A stretch of 64,000 nt of DNA. It comes from Tetraselmis striata (Eukaryota; Chlorophyta; Chlorodendrophyceae; Chlorodendrales; Chlorodendraceae). The notes under the pieces are model-generated. The model ran no database searches. It worked only from the letters and a program-made list of their open reading frames with translations, and was not told the DNA's origin. Positions 25,101 to 37,609 of the stretch are shown one piece after another. The translations under genes were made by a program, and so were the position numbers. Location of the stretch: NCBI GenBank assembly GCA_006384855.1, contig VCJN01000207.1, positions 124,001-188,000 on the forward strand, in the 5' to 3' direction. Numbering within the stretch: the first letter of the stretch is position 1; each line of letters begins with the position of its first letter.

Positions 25101-26131
25101 AGCGAAATCACACCTGCAAATCATGCAGATACTTTGTGGTCTGCTGTATTTCAGCGCATTATTACGCACCGGACGATGACCATTGTGCAAATAAATATAT
25201 GTTTACGTAAGCAGATGCCACAAGCTAAGGTAGGCCATACATTCTACACGGTCCCGCCAAAATGGGCATGCGCATGTAGTAACTAGCAGGAGTATCCATG
25301 CCTATCCATGCACAGGCCAATATTCATAATGGCTGCCAGCAGCAGGCGACGACAGTTAGACACCTATTACTTGAGTTCGGGGAAGAGTGGCATATAATGT
25401 AGCATGCCATCATTATTGCAACATAGTTGAAGATGTATTCCCAAGTTCCCAGGTACCAACAGCACCAGATGCCTTGATTACACGTGTTTGTCTGTATCAT
25501 AATTCATCATACTACTGCCATCTGGATTGGGCGACTGGGCGGGTGGCAGCATACATTGTCCCCATCAATTCGCACTGCAGTGCACTGAGCAGATAACGGT
25601 GTATTAGCACTGTGCACTGTGCTGTCGAGTGACCGCCGTTGGACATTCAGAAAGCTGGCGCGCCATACTTGTCTATTTGCCGATGCTTTTTCGGTAGTTT
25701 GAGTGATTGACTTATTCACAGCGCGTAGTGAACAGGTGCAAGGAGGCATCGCCATGACAATGAACGGTGCGGGCCACATCAGCTCCAATGACGCCATGAA
25801 GAGCAGGAGCTGTCAGGGTAGCAAGGTGTTGTCTTCGGGAAGTATTCTGGACTCTCTTTCACGCTTCTTGAGTGAGCAGGGCTTCAGTAAACAGCGCACT
25901 TGCTCCGTACCCAGCAACTCCAACTAACAGCCGCAGCTGAGAGCACTGCTCAATGTACTGATTCGTCAACAAAGCCATCTTGGCCATCTTCTATTCCAAG
26001 AGCAGCCAGGGTGATGAAGTGCCTTTGGCATTACTGATCGCACTCAGTAGCATATGAAGGTCAACAATGGACATTGTCAGTGCACATCATCGCTCCACTG
26101 GGCAGGGACGCGTCGACCTCATTAGTGGCCA

Positions 26132-28627
26132 TCAGGGGGGCGAGCCGGCATGTGCCGCCGAGCTGTCAGATGCCAGAACTGCTGCCAGCCCTCGGCTCAT
26201 GTAGTACGGGTCGGTGGCATTGGCCTCCTGCGCGATGCACCAGTACATGAAGCCGCGCGGGGTGGAGCCGGCTGCCCGCAGGACATCATACGCCTGCTGC
26301 AACGGGTTGTCCGGCGCTGCGTTGGGCAGTAGGGTAAATGTCTTGGCGTAGGGCGGCGTTGTGGCGGGCAGTGCCGCGCCCGGGTTGCCGCCAACGGCCA
26401 GTAGCCCCACCACGAGGCGCTCCGCAGGCACCCGTAGTCGCCGCTTGCCAAGGCGCGCCACACGTGTGTCCGGGTCCAGGGAGAAGTCCACCTCCCAGCC
26501 GCCTATGTAGCTGGACACGGTGGAAACCAGCGCGTCCGCCACGGGCATGCCCTCCACCTGCCAGGTCCGGGAGCCGTCAATGCAGCAGGGCAATCTTCCG
26601 TCAAGAGACCACCAAGCCAAGCTGGGAAGAACAAGTGTCGGGCTTACTTGCTGGGTTTACGGGCTCCTCACTAGCTATAGCAAACAGAAGACCAACAAGC
26701 TGGGACAGACGGTATGATGGAGTCGGCGCGGGTAAAGACATGCAAAGTCCGGTGCCCCACCCAACCAGTGACCTAATACTACTGCGATGAATAGTCACCG
26801 GATACCAAAAAAATGCGGGTAGTAAAAATGCGCTCTGCGATATACATAAAATACAAAAAAGTTTGATTGCAATCAGCGCCACCATTTCCAATGACGCGAT
26901 GCTTTGTTTAATATGCGGCATGGTATCAGAAAAGGCATAACTACTACTTGCCGGCACACGCAACAGCTTGATTAGAACTCATCGCTGTAGTCAAAAATCG
27001 CTACCAGGTGAAGGCACTCGACAAGTGATAGATGATGGGACATTAAATCCTAAAACATATGCCGGCATTCATATCATTTATACATCGCAGCATGGTGTAG
27101 CGGAATTGTACTCAAGGGGATGATGCGGTGATGCCCCGAATTTGGCCATCTGAATGGCACATACACCAAAGCACATATATCGGACCACCCCCCCTTCTGG
27201 CTCTACTGATATATACAGGCAGAGCCGGCCGGACATGAAAAGCAGTGCATTTCTTTCTCTGTCGGCTGCAGGAAAGGGGCCGGGGGAGGGACAGACCTGC
27301 ACGGTGTAGCCGAACAGGGAGAAGGACTCGTATAACTGGACGGATACAAAGTCAAAGGTGCGCCAACCGCCGTGCGCCGCCTGAGCATACAGATCAGGTG
27401 GGGCGTTGTTAGTACTTTCTGGGTTGGATCTCAGCAGGCAGCGTTCCCGCGCCGCTGGGGAGGCGTTCGCGACTGCTGTCCAGCGTGCGTACCAGCAGGT
27501 ACGCGTAGCAATTGGCCCCGTGGTAGCCAAAGAAGGGGCGCACGTAGGCGGCGCCCTGCTCCTCTGCAAACTCATGCTCCCAAGCGGCGTCCTCCAGGAG
27601 AAGGCTGCGGTTGAAGGACGGGGCGGGCGGGGGCCTGGGAGGGCCCAGGTATGACTGCGCCGGAGCTATGCTAACCAAGAAGCCATCCGCTTTGGCAAGC
27701 GTGGACATGTGGCCCATTATGTCCAGTGTCTCCGGGGAGAAGATGTTGGCGGCTGCCGCCTTGTCGTCTGCGCCTTCAAAATCCCAATCAAAGCCATCAA
27801 AGAGCGGCCCTCCACCCGCTCGCCGGTGCCCCCACACCAGGCTCAGCCAGGCATCATAGTAGGCGGCGCCCGAGAGGGAGTCGTCCGGGTGGCGAGTGCC
27901 CCATCCGCCGAAGGACAGGAGGTGGAGGACCCCAGCCTTGGCGGTGCGCTCCACTATGCGCCGTACGCAGTGCAGGTTGGGCTGCAGCTGGATCGATGCC
28001 TGCCCGGCTGGCGTTGCGACCAGCACGCCAAAGGACCACGCCACAACTGGAGAGGCAGTCAACCAATGGTAGTTTATCAGGATAGGCATGCTCATCGCCG
28101 GGTTTAGCTGATGCGGTGCAGCCTGTGTAAGGAGTTTAGCTTTCATGGTTTTCATATTGCTTGAAATTTAGCGCGTACAGGTGTTGATGCGGTGTGAATG
28201 TATAAAAAATGCCATTTATATAAAGAGAAACATAAGATAATATTAGTTCTCCACCATTCTTGTGCCTAAAGTGTGACGCTGGGAGGCCGGGGAGGAACCC
28301 CCCCCCCCCCCCCCACCGGCTCCTTCGTGCCTCACCGTTGACGCCATTGAGCACGGCTTGTTCCACTTCTGGCCCGCACGCGCCCCAGTCAGGGTACGCC
28401 ACGAGCAGCCGTTTTGGTAGCACTGGAAAACTCCGCGATGCGCCACTGGTCGGACGATGGGTTGCCGCCCAGTCCGTGGTAGTCGCCGTCGACCGGATGT
28501 CGGCGGCCGATGATGCGCGCCCCAGTACGTCCCGGTTCGGCCACTCCGCTGAGCCCGCGCCGGCAACCACGTCAGCCAACAAGGCGCTTAAAACGATGCA
28601 AAGCGCTAAAATGCAGTAGCAGGACAT
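26132..28627 (-). CDS. Secreted GH18 family chitinase-like glycoside hydrolase
   Basis: Four exons on the minus strand: 28627-28336, 28046-27493, 27380-27297, 26557-26132. All junctions are GT-AG with matching phases and give 451 residues. The ATG at 28627 starts MSCYCILALCIVLSALLADV, a clear signal peptide ending near VVAGA, so the enzyme is probably exported or vacuolar. Exon 2 carries the GH18 hallmarks: LLSFGGWG (the SxGG strand) and FDGFDWDFEG, the DxxDxDxE catalytic motif with its acid/base Glu intact. VSVQLYES and the later MYWCIAQE fit the barrel's C-terminal strands. The family hydrolyses beta-1,4-GlcNAc polymers; the substrate here is unproven (own cell wall, fungi or grazers). The third intron is long (739 bp) and could hide another exon. 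Confidence 0.8.
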
Positions 28628-30449
28628 GGCGCCGTTCGCTGAGAAGTGACTCTGCGAGCTTGCGACCGAGACAAGTTTGAACAGTTGCTCGTGCCTTGCT
28701 GCTGTAACGTTCAGTCGAATATCTGTAGGTAGTGTCGGAACATCAGGATGAGCATGAGCGAAATACACTGGTGCTAGTCCTTTCCCGGGGGCGGGAAAAA
28801 AATCAGGATGAGCCGCAGCGCGCCGCGCCTGGCGTCGGGGCCGAGCGCGTGCGGCTGTGGCGCGCTGAGCGCTGATGAGCTGATGTAATATATGTATTTT
28901 TTTGCATGATGTTGCGCGACTACTGGTGTGTATTACAAAAAGGCCAGCAGTAACAGATGCCCGCGCGACTACTACTGGTTTCTGTAGCCGGATTGTTTTC
29001 CCGCCCCCGGGACAGGACTGGCAGTGAAACCCTTGCAGCGTCTCTACGACGGCCCGACTACTGATACCTGGGTTACTGTTATTTGCTATGATGATATGAA
29101 GCACGCACGTGCATCGTAACGCTTGCCTAAATAAGATAAAAGTGGCGTAACCATCGCCGTGGATCAAAGCGGGAGGCAGCGTGCACGCCGTGGAAGGTTA
29201 AACGTCGTTGTGCCAATAAATACATTCATGTATTCAAAAACAACAGACGGGCGAGGAGAACTGTCGGGAGACGCGCTCGGAGCGTTGCGCATGAAAAGGG
29301 GCACGGGGACGAAAGGAGCAGACAGGGGAAGGACCGAAGGACCATACACAGAAGCGCCCGACTACAAATAAGGTAGCATGGCGCAGGGCAAACTAAACAC
29401 AAGTCCGAAGTCACACCCAGCTCCAGCTCCACCCCCTATCACGGCACGCTACACATCACCATCACATGCCTTGGTGTTTTTTCTCCCACCCGCCCACCCT
29501 ATTGGATCGCCGTACAAGCCCGCATCTCGCCTGAGACAATATCTCCTCTCGAGGACGTCCGCCACCGCCGACTGCAACTAGTCCATGCGGAGGCGAGACA
29601 TCTGCTGCAGACCAAAACCACAGGGAAGGTCACCGTGTATTTCAGCAAGAAATTGTCAGCAGCAGAAATTAGGCCAGATAACTACACCATGCCCTAGGGG
29701 CTATAGTAGCGGGCTAGGCGGACCACGGCCTTGAGGCACCACCTCCGTCCAGTCCCGGGGGACGGTCCGAAGCTGGTGAGACCAGCGTGCACGCGCCTTC
29801 GAGAACCAAGTCTGGGAAATCTTCTGCCTCATGCCCCCTCCTTGGCGACTAGGTCAGTTTTGTGCAGTTTTGAGGGCAGGATGTCGACGGCCCTAGGAAG
29901 GGTGCCACGCCACCCCAACTATGTCGGGCAAGAAAAACAGATCAAGCTCGGTAAGTTTAATAATAGAAAAATGCAGATCCCCACGGGACAAAGACGGGAA
30001 CCGCGGGGGGTAAACACCGCCAGCCCAGGATTAAAATAGGACTCGGGGTTTTACATATCAAACTGCGCAAGGGCGCCGAAAGAAAATGCGTCCGCAAAGA
30101 AAGTCTCGGGAACCCAGACCATTTAAACAAGGACAATTCGTAGCATGCAAGGCGTCTGCCAGAAGCGTCGGTGACAAATGGCATTTAGTTCGGAATTACA
30201 GAAACCTGCCTCCGGTTTCGGCAGTATAGGGGGTGGCACGGGGTTGTCCAGACGTTGGCTCCACTAGGAGAAATCTGTCCGGACAAACACCTGCCCATAT
30301 CCTGACACCGGCGGACTGCGGAGGGCACCAAATTCGGATTTTATGGCATTAAACCGAGGCTACGAAGGCTGCAAGATTTTAGTGCAATAGTTTCCGGGGA
30401 CCTTACAGGCCGGAAAGAAAAGAGCACGTGGCATGCCAAAGAGAGGACA
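28628..30449. other. Intergenic; dispersed repeat and decayed retroelement debris
   Basis: A stretch at about 28994-29055 (GTTTTCCCGCCCCCGGGACA...) is a diverged copy of 2196-2259. At 29559-29698 on the plus strand one frame reads VTVYFSKKLSAAEIRPDNYT. This resembles the YfSkkLs.aE.rY part of Ty3/gypsy RNase H, and it is followed at once by a stop. No intact gene is seen, and nothing recognisable is present from 30040 to 30449. Confidence 0.4.
29559..29698 (+). pseudogene. Ty3/gypsy RNase H remnant
   Basis: A single in-frame stretch of about 45 codons contains KVTVYFSKKLSAAEIRPDNY. This corresponds to the strand-and-helix region of gypsy-type RNase H that normally follows the catalytic DAS motif. 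It ends in TAG, and the flanking frames are scrambled. It is too short to classify the element or its limits. Confidence 0.35.
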
Positions 30450-31926
30450 AGCTCGGATTACAAAGGGAACCGCCGCAAGGCGGGAACAAGAATCGCAAAG
30501 TACAATGACCACGCACGACAGCATGCTAAGGGACTCCATATCGCATATGTGGTGGTAGCGGCTGACGATGCGCGCCCGCCCAGTATGGCTATTTTTGTGA
30601 CAGTAATCTTACCCGTCGTCAGAGAAGGCTGCCAACACTGAGTGATTGGGGGCAGCCGCGGCGATGCGAGCATACACTCGGGCAGCGACGGCGGCGAACA
30701 TGATGAGGCCGAGGACGTAACCCTGGCGGATCCCTCGACGGTTTGGAATCCGGAGAGAGGGACCGGGTTGGGAGCCGTCGAAAACGTACATATTGGACTC
30801 TTGACCATAAAGTATGATCGCCGAACGCAACAGAGGCTTTCAAACAGGGTCCTCGAGCAATATGCGGAACATTTCGGAGCGGTAGAAGAAATTGAACGGG
30901 TTTTCGGCGTACCAAGACGAGGGATGGATCCGAGTCTAGTAGAGATCGCACAAGGAATTATAATAATTCCACGCCACCCTTAACGCCACGCCACCCTTAA
31001 CGCCAAAACCGAATTGGCCGCGGGCGGCAAGCCATTGGGCGATGGGCTCGCCACGAGCGCGCAAGAGGACGCGCATAGTGTACCGGACGAGCACGCTGCC
31101 GGTGCCAGTGGGCCGAACGGACCCCTTCATGTCTCCGGCACTTAGTTCCAAGCAACGCATTGCGCTCCGCCGGCGTGAGCTTATCTAGGGGAACCAAGGT
31201 AGCGGAGGAAAGGAAATGGGCGATGCCAGCAGGGACCTCCGCATTCGCGATGGCCTCGGCTATGCCACGGAGGTGGGAGCGCGAGCAGAGGGCACGGAGA
31301 GCCTCAAAGCGGATGCCATCGAGGAATAGGGCAGAACCATTGGGGCTGCTGGACAACACCTCGCAAACGTCCACCGAAGCCTCAGGGAAAGTGAGGCGGT
31401 CCAACGAGAACGGGTCCGGGAGCGCGCAAGGAACAGGGTCCGGGGTCTGGGGATGCAAGCGAAGGAGCTCTTCGTGAAGCCGCGGGCCAGTGGGCGCGAG
31501 CGGGACTGAGTGAAGGGCGGCAGCTGCGCGGCTGTACTCGCCCACCGCGGCCAAAGCCGAGGCCCGAGCAGCTTGGCGTTTGCTTACCGGCGGTGGGTCC
31601 TCACAATTGGCCGACGCCGGAGCCGCGTAATCATGAGGAGTAGCCCGAACAGATGCATGCGTACGCGCGAGGGCGAACAACGTGTCTAGGTCACCACGCT
31701 CCCAATGCGACAGACGGTTGTCACGGTAGTCTGCCACCGGGTCGGGGGGTAAAGACCCTGGCGGGGAGTCAGCCATGGGCCGCAATATCAACATGAAGAA
31801 CAAGAGGTAGGCGCTCCACGCAGCATGGGCAGCCTCAGATTGGCTCGCGCGGCCCTTGAACGAGAGAGCGTAGGTAAGGGCGGCGTCATGCTGGGGTTTG
31901 ACCAGGGCAACCACGGACTTAGGGCA
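30450..31926 (-). mobile_element. LINE (non-LTR retrotransposon), downstream half with reverse transcriptase, decayed
   Basis: Minus-strand frames encode the 3' half of a LINE whose 5' half lies at 46577-47478 beyond a nested gypsy insertion. From 31926 to about 31130 the frame is open (ALTYALSFKGRASQSEAAHA; LVPLDKLTPAERNALL). It then shifts to GSVRPTGTGSVLVRYTMRVL, then to a frame with GQESNMYVFDGSQPGPSLR, GIRQGYVLGLIMFAAVAARV and AFSDDG. These are RT motifs: GxxR(P), the RQG...LF block and the A/YxDD active site. At least two frameshifts and a stop separate them, so this copy is dead. The lower limit near 30450 is where similarity fades. Confidence 0.65.
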
Positions 31927-32339
31927 TGTTAGGCTCTAGCTTAAGCCTGTTCTTTAGGCCCTTTAGGATGCAGCGGAAGGATTTAGAAAGTATGGCCAAT
32001 CTCTTCTGGTTACAGGGGTTCCTGGGTTATAGTTCTGTCTCTGAATTCTTCCTAGTAGACTTGTCCGAGGCGGTATTTATACCCGCCGAGGTCATAGTCA
32101 TACCTGTGCTATGTTAGCCGGGTGTCATGGGATACCCGTGCTGTGTTAGCCACGTAAGGCTTGAGTCAGAGAACTCTAGAGAATTCCAGAACAGTCTTCA
32201 GCCTTATACTACTAATATTTACGCCCGCAATACTAATATGTACAGCGACTCCGCGGATGCGTAGTCGTACTACCTTTGCGGGGAGTTATACCTGCTAGTA
32301 TAGCAGAACATTATGGCTAAAGGGAAATGGAGTATAACA
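31927..32339 (-). repeat. 3' LTR of the gypsy element
   Basis: This is a 413-bp LTR starting TGTTAGGCTCTAGCTTAAGC on the plus strand and ending GTATAACA. It is 99% identical to the copy at 46165-46576. Confidence 0.95.
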
Positions 32340-32340
32340 C

Positions 32341-32352
32341 TCTCTCCCCCTT
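32341..32352 (-). other. Polypurine tract of the gypsy element
   Basis: Directly before the 3' LTR the minus strand reads AAGGGGGAGAG, a purine run expected to prime plus-strand DNA synthesis. Confidence 0.7.
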
Positions 32353-32425
32353 AAGCACAAGCGTCCTCGCTGTGCAGGTGTCACAGAACTACAGGAAACT
32401 ACAGTCTTGGTCTTGATTTTGAAGT

Positions 32426-35400
32426 TCAGGCGGAAGGTACTCGGCTTGGGTAGCGATTCCGGAACCGAATGAAGTCTGGGCTCTCAGTAAACTGTCGGTA
32501 TGGTTTAGACAGTAAGAACGACCGGAAAATGTCCAGGTGCTTGACTCCGCGTAGGGGCTCCCAGGTGTCTTCGCTTGGTACGTTGTACGGGAACGCCCAT
32601 CGCACTCGAAACAGTAGTCCAGTGCCATTGTTGTTGAAGGCAACATCGAGTATGTCCTGAACATGGAATCGGTTTGCGTCGTGGACAATCGGTACTCGTT
32701 CAGACTTCGCCGGTTGGTCAGGGTCGTCATACCACTTTTCCAGCATACTCGCGTGCACCACGTCGTGGACTCGTACGCCCGCAGGTAGTTGCAATCGGAA
32801 AGCAACTGGCGAGATCTGCTCTGTAATGACGAAGGGGCCCACGTAGCGATCGCGTAGCTTAGCACAGGGTTGCTGAATAAACTTCAGATGAGACGCCTTC
32901 AGCTTAATTCTGTCGCCGGTCTTGAATGGTACGGGTAGTCGTTTACGATTCGCTGCAGTCTGCATACGAGTTTGAGCCTCCAGTACGCAATCATGCGCGA
33001 AGCGATGAAGCTCCTGTACATACTTGACGTGTTCCGGAAGAGCTCGAGTCGGCTCGGTTGCGAGTTGAGTAGTAGCAGGTGTAGTCGGCTCGAATCCCAA
33101 AGTCGCCTTGAAAGGGGACATAGTAGTCGAAGTCGACTGAGCAGCGTTGATCGCAAACTCCACGTTGGTGAGGTGGTTGACCCAATCATCGTGCAGGGGG
33201 TGCACGTAGCAGCGTAGCACTTGCTCCCAAGTTTGGTTAGTGCGTTCCGTTTGGCCATCGGTTGCTGGATGAAAAGCTGTAGAGATGTTCAGCTTAGTAC
33301 CCATGGTCTTGAACATATTTTGCCAGAATTCCGACATAAATCTGGGGTCTCGGTCAGAGATGAGTTTAGCCGGTAGGCCGAAATGACGAAAAACTGAGCG
33401 ATGCATAATCTCCGCCAGGCCTTCAGCAGTAACTGTCTTCGTAGTTGGCTCAACAATTACTCGCTTTGACAGTAGACATACGAAAATCACTACTGAGTCA
33501 TACCCCTGGCACTCCGGAAGATCTGTGATTAAATCCAGGGATATTACCTCAAATGGTCGTGACGGTACGTCATGGGGCTGAAGTAAGCCGTATGGCTTAT
33601 GCCGGGCCGCCTTAGTACGTTGACAGGTAGGGCAGCGTCGCACGTAGTTAGTGACAGTCTGTTTCATACGGGGCCACCAGTACAGTTCCACAGTACGCGC
33701 CAGTAGTCGTCGTCCTCCTGGGTGTCCAGCAGTAGGCGCGTCATGTAGTTCGTACAGTGCTCGTTGTCGCAGGTCCGCCACATTTGGTACGTAAAGTCGT
33801 GAGCCGTAGGCGTACAGTAGACCATTACTGTGACGTACTAGCCAGGATGGTAAAGCCTTCCGCGATTTCAGGTACTCGTCGGAGTCATATGCGGTCTTGA
33901 TTTCGTCGTAAAACTTGTTGTCCGCCTGTAGTCGCGACTCCATAGCAAATAAAACTGAATTTATTTCGCAGTCAGCCTCGTCTTCTGACCAGTTGTTCAG
34001 CAGATCTAGCTTCTGTAGCGCATCCTTCAAGTCGGGTCGCCGAGAGAGGGCGTCCGCATGATTGGCAGCTCCTCGCTTGTAGACGATGTCCATATGTCGT
34101 TGGTAAGGCGCAAACACTTGCAGCCATCGTACTTGCCGCGTCGACAAATCGCGTTGGCGAAAGAAGTGCCGTAGTGTGTCATGGTCGGTGATGACCGTAA
34201 AGCCCGCCGCTCCATCAAGGTAGCATCGGAACTTGATGAGTGCATCACGAACCGCTAACAACTCTTGCTCATGTACCGGGTAGTGAACTTCGTGTTTGTT
34301 CATCTTGCGTGCATGGTACGCGACAGGTCGAAGTCCTGAGCCTTGATCTTGCAGCAGCACAGCTCCCACTGCAAATCCAGAAGCATCTGTATACAATGTG
34401 TAACGGGCGTCCGCAGATGTGTCCGGTATACTCAGTACAGGTGCTCGTACCATTGCGTCCTTTAATGCACGAAACGCTGCATCAGCACGAGGCGTCCACA
34501 CAAACTCCGGTTGATTCTTCGTCAGGTCATGTAGTGGCGCCGCAATAGCCGCGAAGTCATGGATGAACTTGCGGTAATAGCCAGCAAGGCCGAGAAAACC
34601 TCGTACGTCCTTTACTGTCTTCGGCACGGGCCACTGTTGAACTGCTTCCACCTTCCGGGGGTCCATCTTGATCTGTCCTGCTTCGACGATATGGCCCAAA
34701 AACTCCACGCTAGTACGGCCGAACGAACACTTCGACAGCTTGATATGCAAGTGGTGTCGTTGCAACTCCTGTAGCACCAATCTGATGTGCTCGAGATGCT
34801 CTTGAGCTGTCTTGCTGTAGATCAGCACGTCGTCCAGGTATACCACGCAGAATTTGCCGAGATATGGGCTCAAAACACGGTTCATCATAGTCTGGAATCC
34901 AGCTGGGGCGTTTGTCAAGCCGAAAGGTAACACACAGTACTCGTAGAGTCCATAGTGTGTCCGGAACGCTGTTTTGTGGATGTCTTCCGGTTTAATTCGT
35001 ACTTGATGGTAGCCTTTGTACAGGTCCAGAGTACTGAAAATAGTCGCACCATGCAATGAGTCCAATAATTCGTCGATACGAGGAAGCGGGGTCCGGTCTT
35101 TCTTCGTAAGGTCATTCAATTTACGGTAGTCCACACACATACGCAGAGTGCCGTCTTTCTTACGCACAAATAAAATTGGGGCGCCGTAGTTTGACTTGGA
35201 CGGACGAATCCACCCTTTTGCCAACAATTCCTCCAGTTGTGACCGTACCTCTTGCAACTCCGCTGGTGACATACGGTACGTTCGTTCCTTGGGGGGTTCA
35301 TCACTTTCCAGGTTGATCTCAAAGTCGAACTCGCGCTCCGGTGGCAGGTCAGTAGGCTCCGCGATGATGTCTGCAAACTTCATAAGGGACTCCTTGAGCT

Positions 35401-37011
35401 CCTCGGTCCACTCGGTCGACTGGTCCGTGCGCAGCTCAGCTACCGCATCGAACACCTCGCGTACCGCAACAGCAAACAGTTCCTCGCCGCGACTCTTCCT
35501 CAGCTCCTTCGCCATCTTAGCCGCGTCCAGATGGTAAACCGTCGTAGGTACTGTATACTGTTCCGCTGTAGCAATGTGTTGTCCAGTCTTCCGGTGTTTA
35601 ATAATTTTAGCATTCCAGTCGATGTCAGGATTAACTGTTTCCAGCCAAGGTTGTCCGAGAATAATGTCGAATTTCTCCAGGTCTGTAACTATAGCGTCCA
35701 ATTTATAGTCGAAAGCTCCTACGGTAAGTACTTCGCTCCTCAGCCGTTTGGTACTGGTACTCATACTGCCGTTCGCCAGTTTTATACGGTGTTTTCCTCC
35801 GGATACTGTAGGGCACTGATGCAATTGCACCCATTCGGTACTCGCAAAATTTTCGGTTGCACCAGAGTCCACCAGTATTTTACAGTGTCGTCCTCGCAAT
35901 TCGCCAGTAATAGTCAGCAGTCGGGTACCACTCGGTGAAGATACGTTGCACAAACGCGATGTGGAGTCTTCGCCAGGTAGTCGGACGTTACGGTTGACAT
36001 ATTCATCAATTTGTTCGCCGAAGCTTTCGTACCGTAGTGGGTAGCGTACTGTCTCCGTCTCCAGATAACCCGTACTTCGTGCCTCCAATAATTTCTTCCA
36101 GGTTGTCCATAGTGCACGGTTCAAAGGGGTCTTCGTAGGTACAGTATTACGACGAGCGCGATACAGGTATACAGGACACCGGTTGTCTCCCGTCCGCTGA
36201 GTGCCGAGGTACCGTAGATTGCTCTCCTGTACCCGGTACCCAGTTTGCTCGAGTAATCGTCGTACTGCTGTTGTCTCCGGCGTCGCGTCCGTGTCGCCGC
36301 GCTTGCCTTCTGGAAACCAAATCAGTCCGCTGTCTTCTACAGTCAGAAGCACTCGTCTTCCATCGGTTACTAGAACCTTCGAGTGCGTCCACTCAGGCTT
36401 CGGTGGGGTTCTCAGGTGCTGCGGTAGAAACCGTACGCCGGCGCCATCGTCAGCGTAGATCTGTGTCGCCCATCGAGTGGGGCCAACATCTTGTCTCGCA
36501 CCTTCTATGCCATCGTTCGTTGGACACGTAAACACAGAAGTCTCCGCTGGCAACTCATCCACCAGACGAAAATTTCTAAGTAGTCGAAACCACGGCTTAC
36601 GCGACCATTTTGGGACCACAATAATTGCTCGTAGATGCGGATGCAATAACTTCTGTCGAAGGTAGTGGCCCAAAAATTCTTCAATTCGGTCATACGGGGC
36701 ATTTAGCCAAATACGCCGATATTCTCCGAGATCCTGTTCCTGAAATGGGCGCGTCGGACAGCAAAAACTACCAGAAACTTGAGAATTCAGGCCGTCATTA
36801 TCGCAAGCTCCGTCCAGGTCGCAGGGTCCGTATTTCTTCGTGTACTTGTGAAATAATTCGCGATGTACCATCCAGTCGCTGAAATCCTTGTGGAGGAAAT
36901 CAGGCCTCAGTGTCGTTCGAGGATACGAGGGCTGTACTTCTGTAGTCTCGCGAGCCGTTTTAGGGGACAGTCCTTCACCCTGTCGCGCGCCGCGCGCGGC
37001 CGACTCACGTC
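32426..37011 (-). CDS. pol: Pol polyprotein of the gypsy element (Dam-like, Nudix-like, protease, RT, RNase H, integrase, chromodomain)
   Basis: This is one long open frame whose 5' end is cut at 37011 by the CACTA-like element; it also stays open into that element up to 37333. Order: a domain like the Dam-type methyltransferase of some retroelements (YGPCDLDGACDNDGLN; WLNAPYDRIEEFL near 36700; IIVVPKW); a degenerate Nudix-like box (WFPEGKRGDTDATPETTAVR then RLLEQTGY near 36300); aspartic protease (LVDSGATENF near 35865); RT with LRMCVDYRKLN and the VVYLDDVLIY active site near 34840; RNase H (LYTDASGFAVGAVLL); integrase with the H-H-C-C finger (CPTCQRTK) and DDE residues in ISLDLITDLP, ISDRDPRF and TDGQTERTNQTWEQV; and a C-terminal chromodomain (ILDVAFNNNGTGLLFRVRWA, DTWEP). 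The chromodomain places it among chromoviruses and suggests targeting to marked chromatin. Confidence 0.93.
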
Positions 37012-37609
37012 CACTGTGAGATTCAGATGTGACGTAAATGTGCCCTACTGGTGACGAACGACGACATACGGGGACGATACGGGACGGACGAGGGACGTGG
37101 ATTTCATACCCAGTAGCGACGACTATCGCGCGCGACCTGTAAAGTACTATATGAATTTCTCGTTTCCATAATTTCATCAAATTGATATGCGCACGCGGGC
37201 TCGCGTGTCGCCCGCTGACGCGGAGCACCCGGGCTAAGTACAGGCGGATGTACGCACTCATTGCACATCGCCGCACATCGCTGACCGCACATCGCTGACC
37301 GCTGACCCCGCGGTGTGCCGCGATGTGCGGCACGACGGGCGGAGGTGTGGGCGGATGTAGGTGGTACGGTAGGTGGTAGGCGGTAGGTGGTGTTCGTAGG
37401 TGCGCGTTTTAATGCAGCCGCCCTAACTGCTGATGATTGTGTAACGCCCCAGCACGCGCATGAAGTACGGGGTCGCCTCACGGTCACCGCCGCTCACCGT
37501 TGAATCAAGCGCGGACAGCCGCGCACTCGCATCTGTGTTGCCTGCCGGTGGTGGGTTACATCCACCCCAACTCTCAACCCCCCCCCGCCCCCCGCACGCG
37601 GCAGCAGGC

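Larger units (their letters stand above)
20681..26131. other. Gene-poor interval with duplicated promoter-like blocks and simple repeats
   Basis: I recognise no protein family in this 5.4-kb stretch. It holds a G run near 20750-20775, a GT repeat near 22990, and a pair of related blocks of about 200 bp (21478-21696 and 21966-22175) annotated separately. The short open frames, for example near 24240-24599 (-) and 25703-25927 (+), have no recognisable motifs. Confidence 0.45.
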
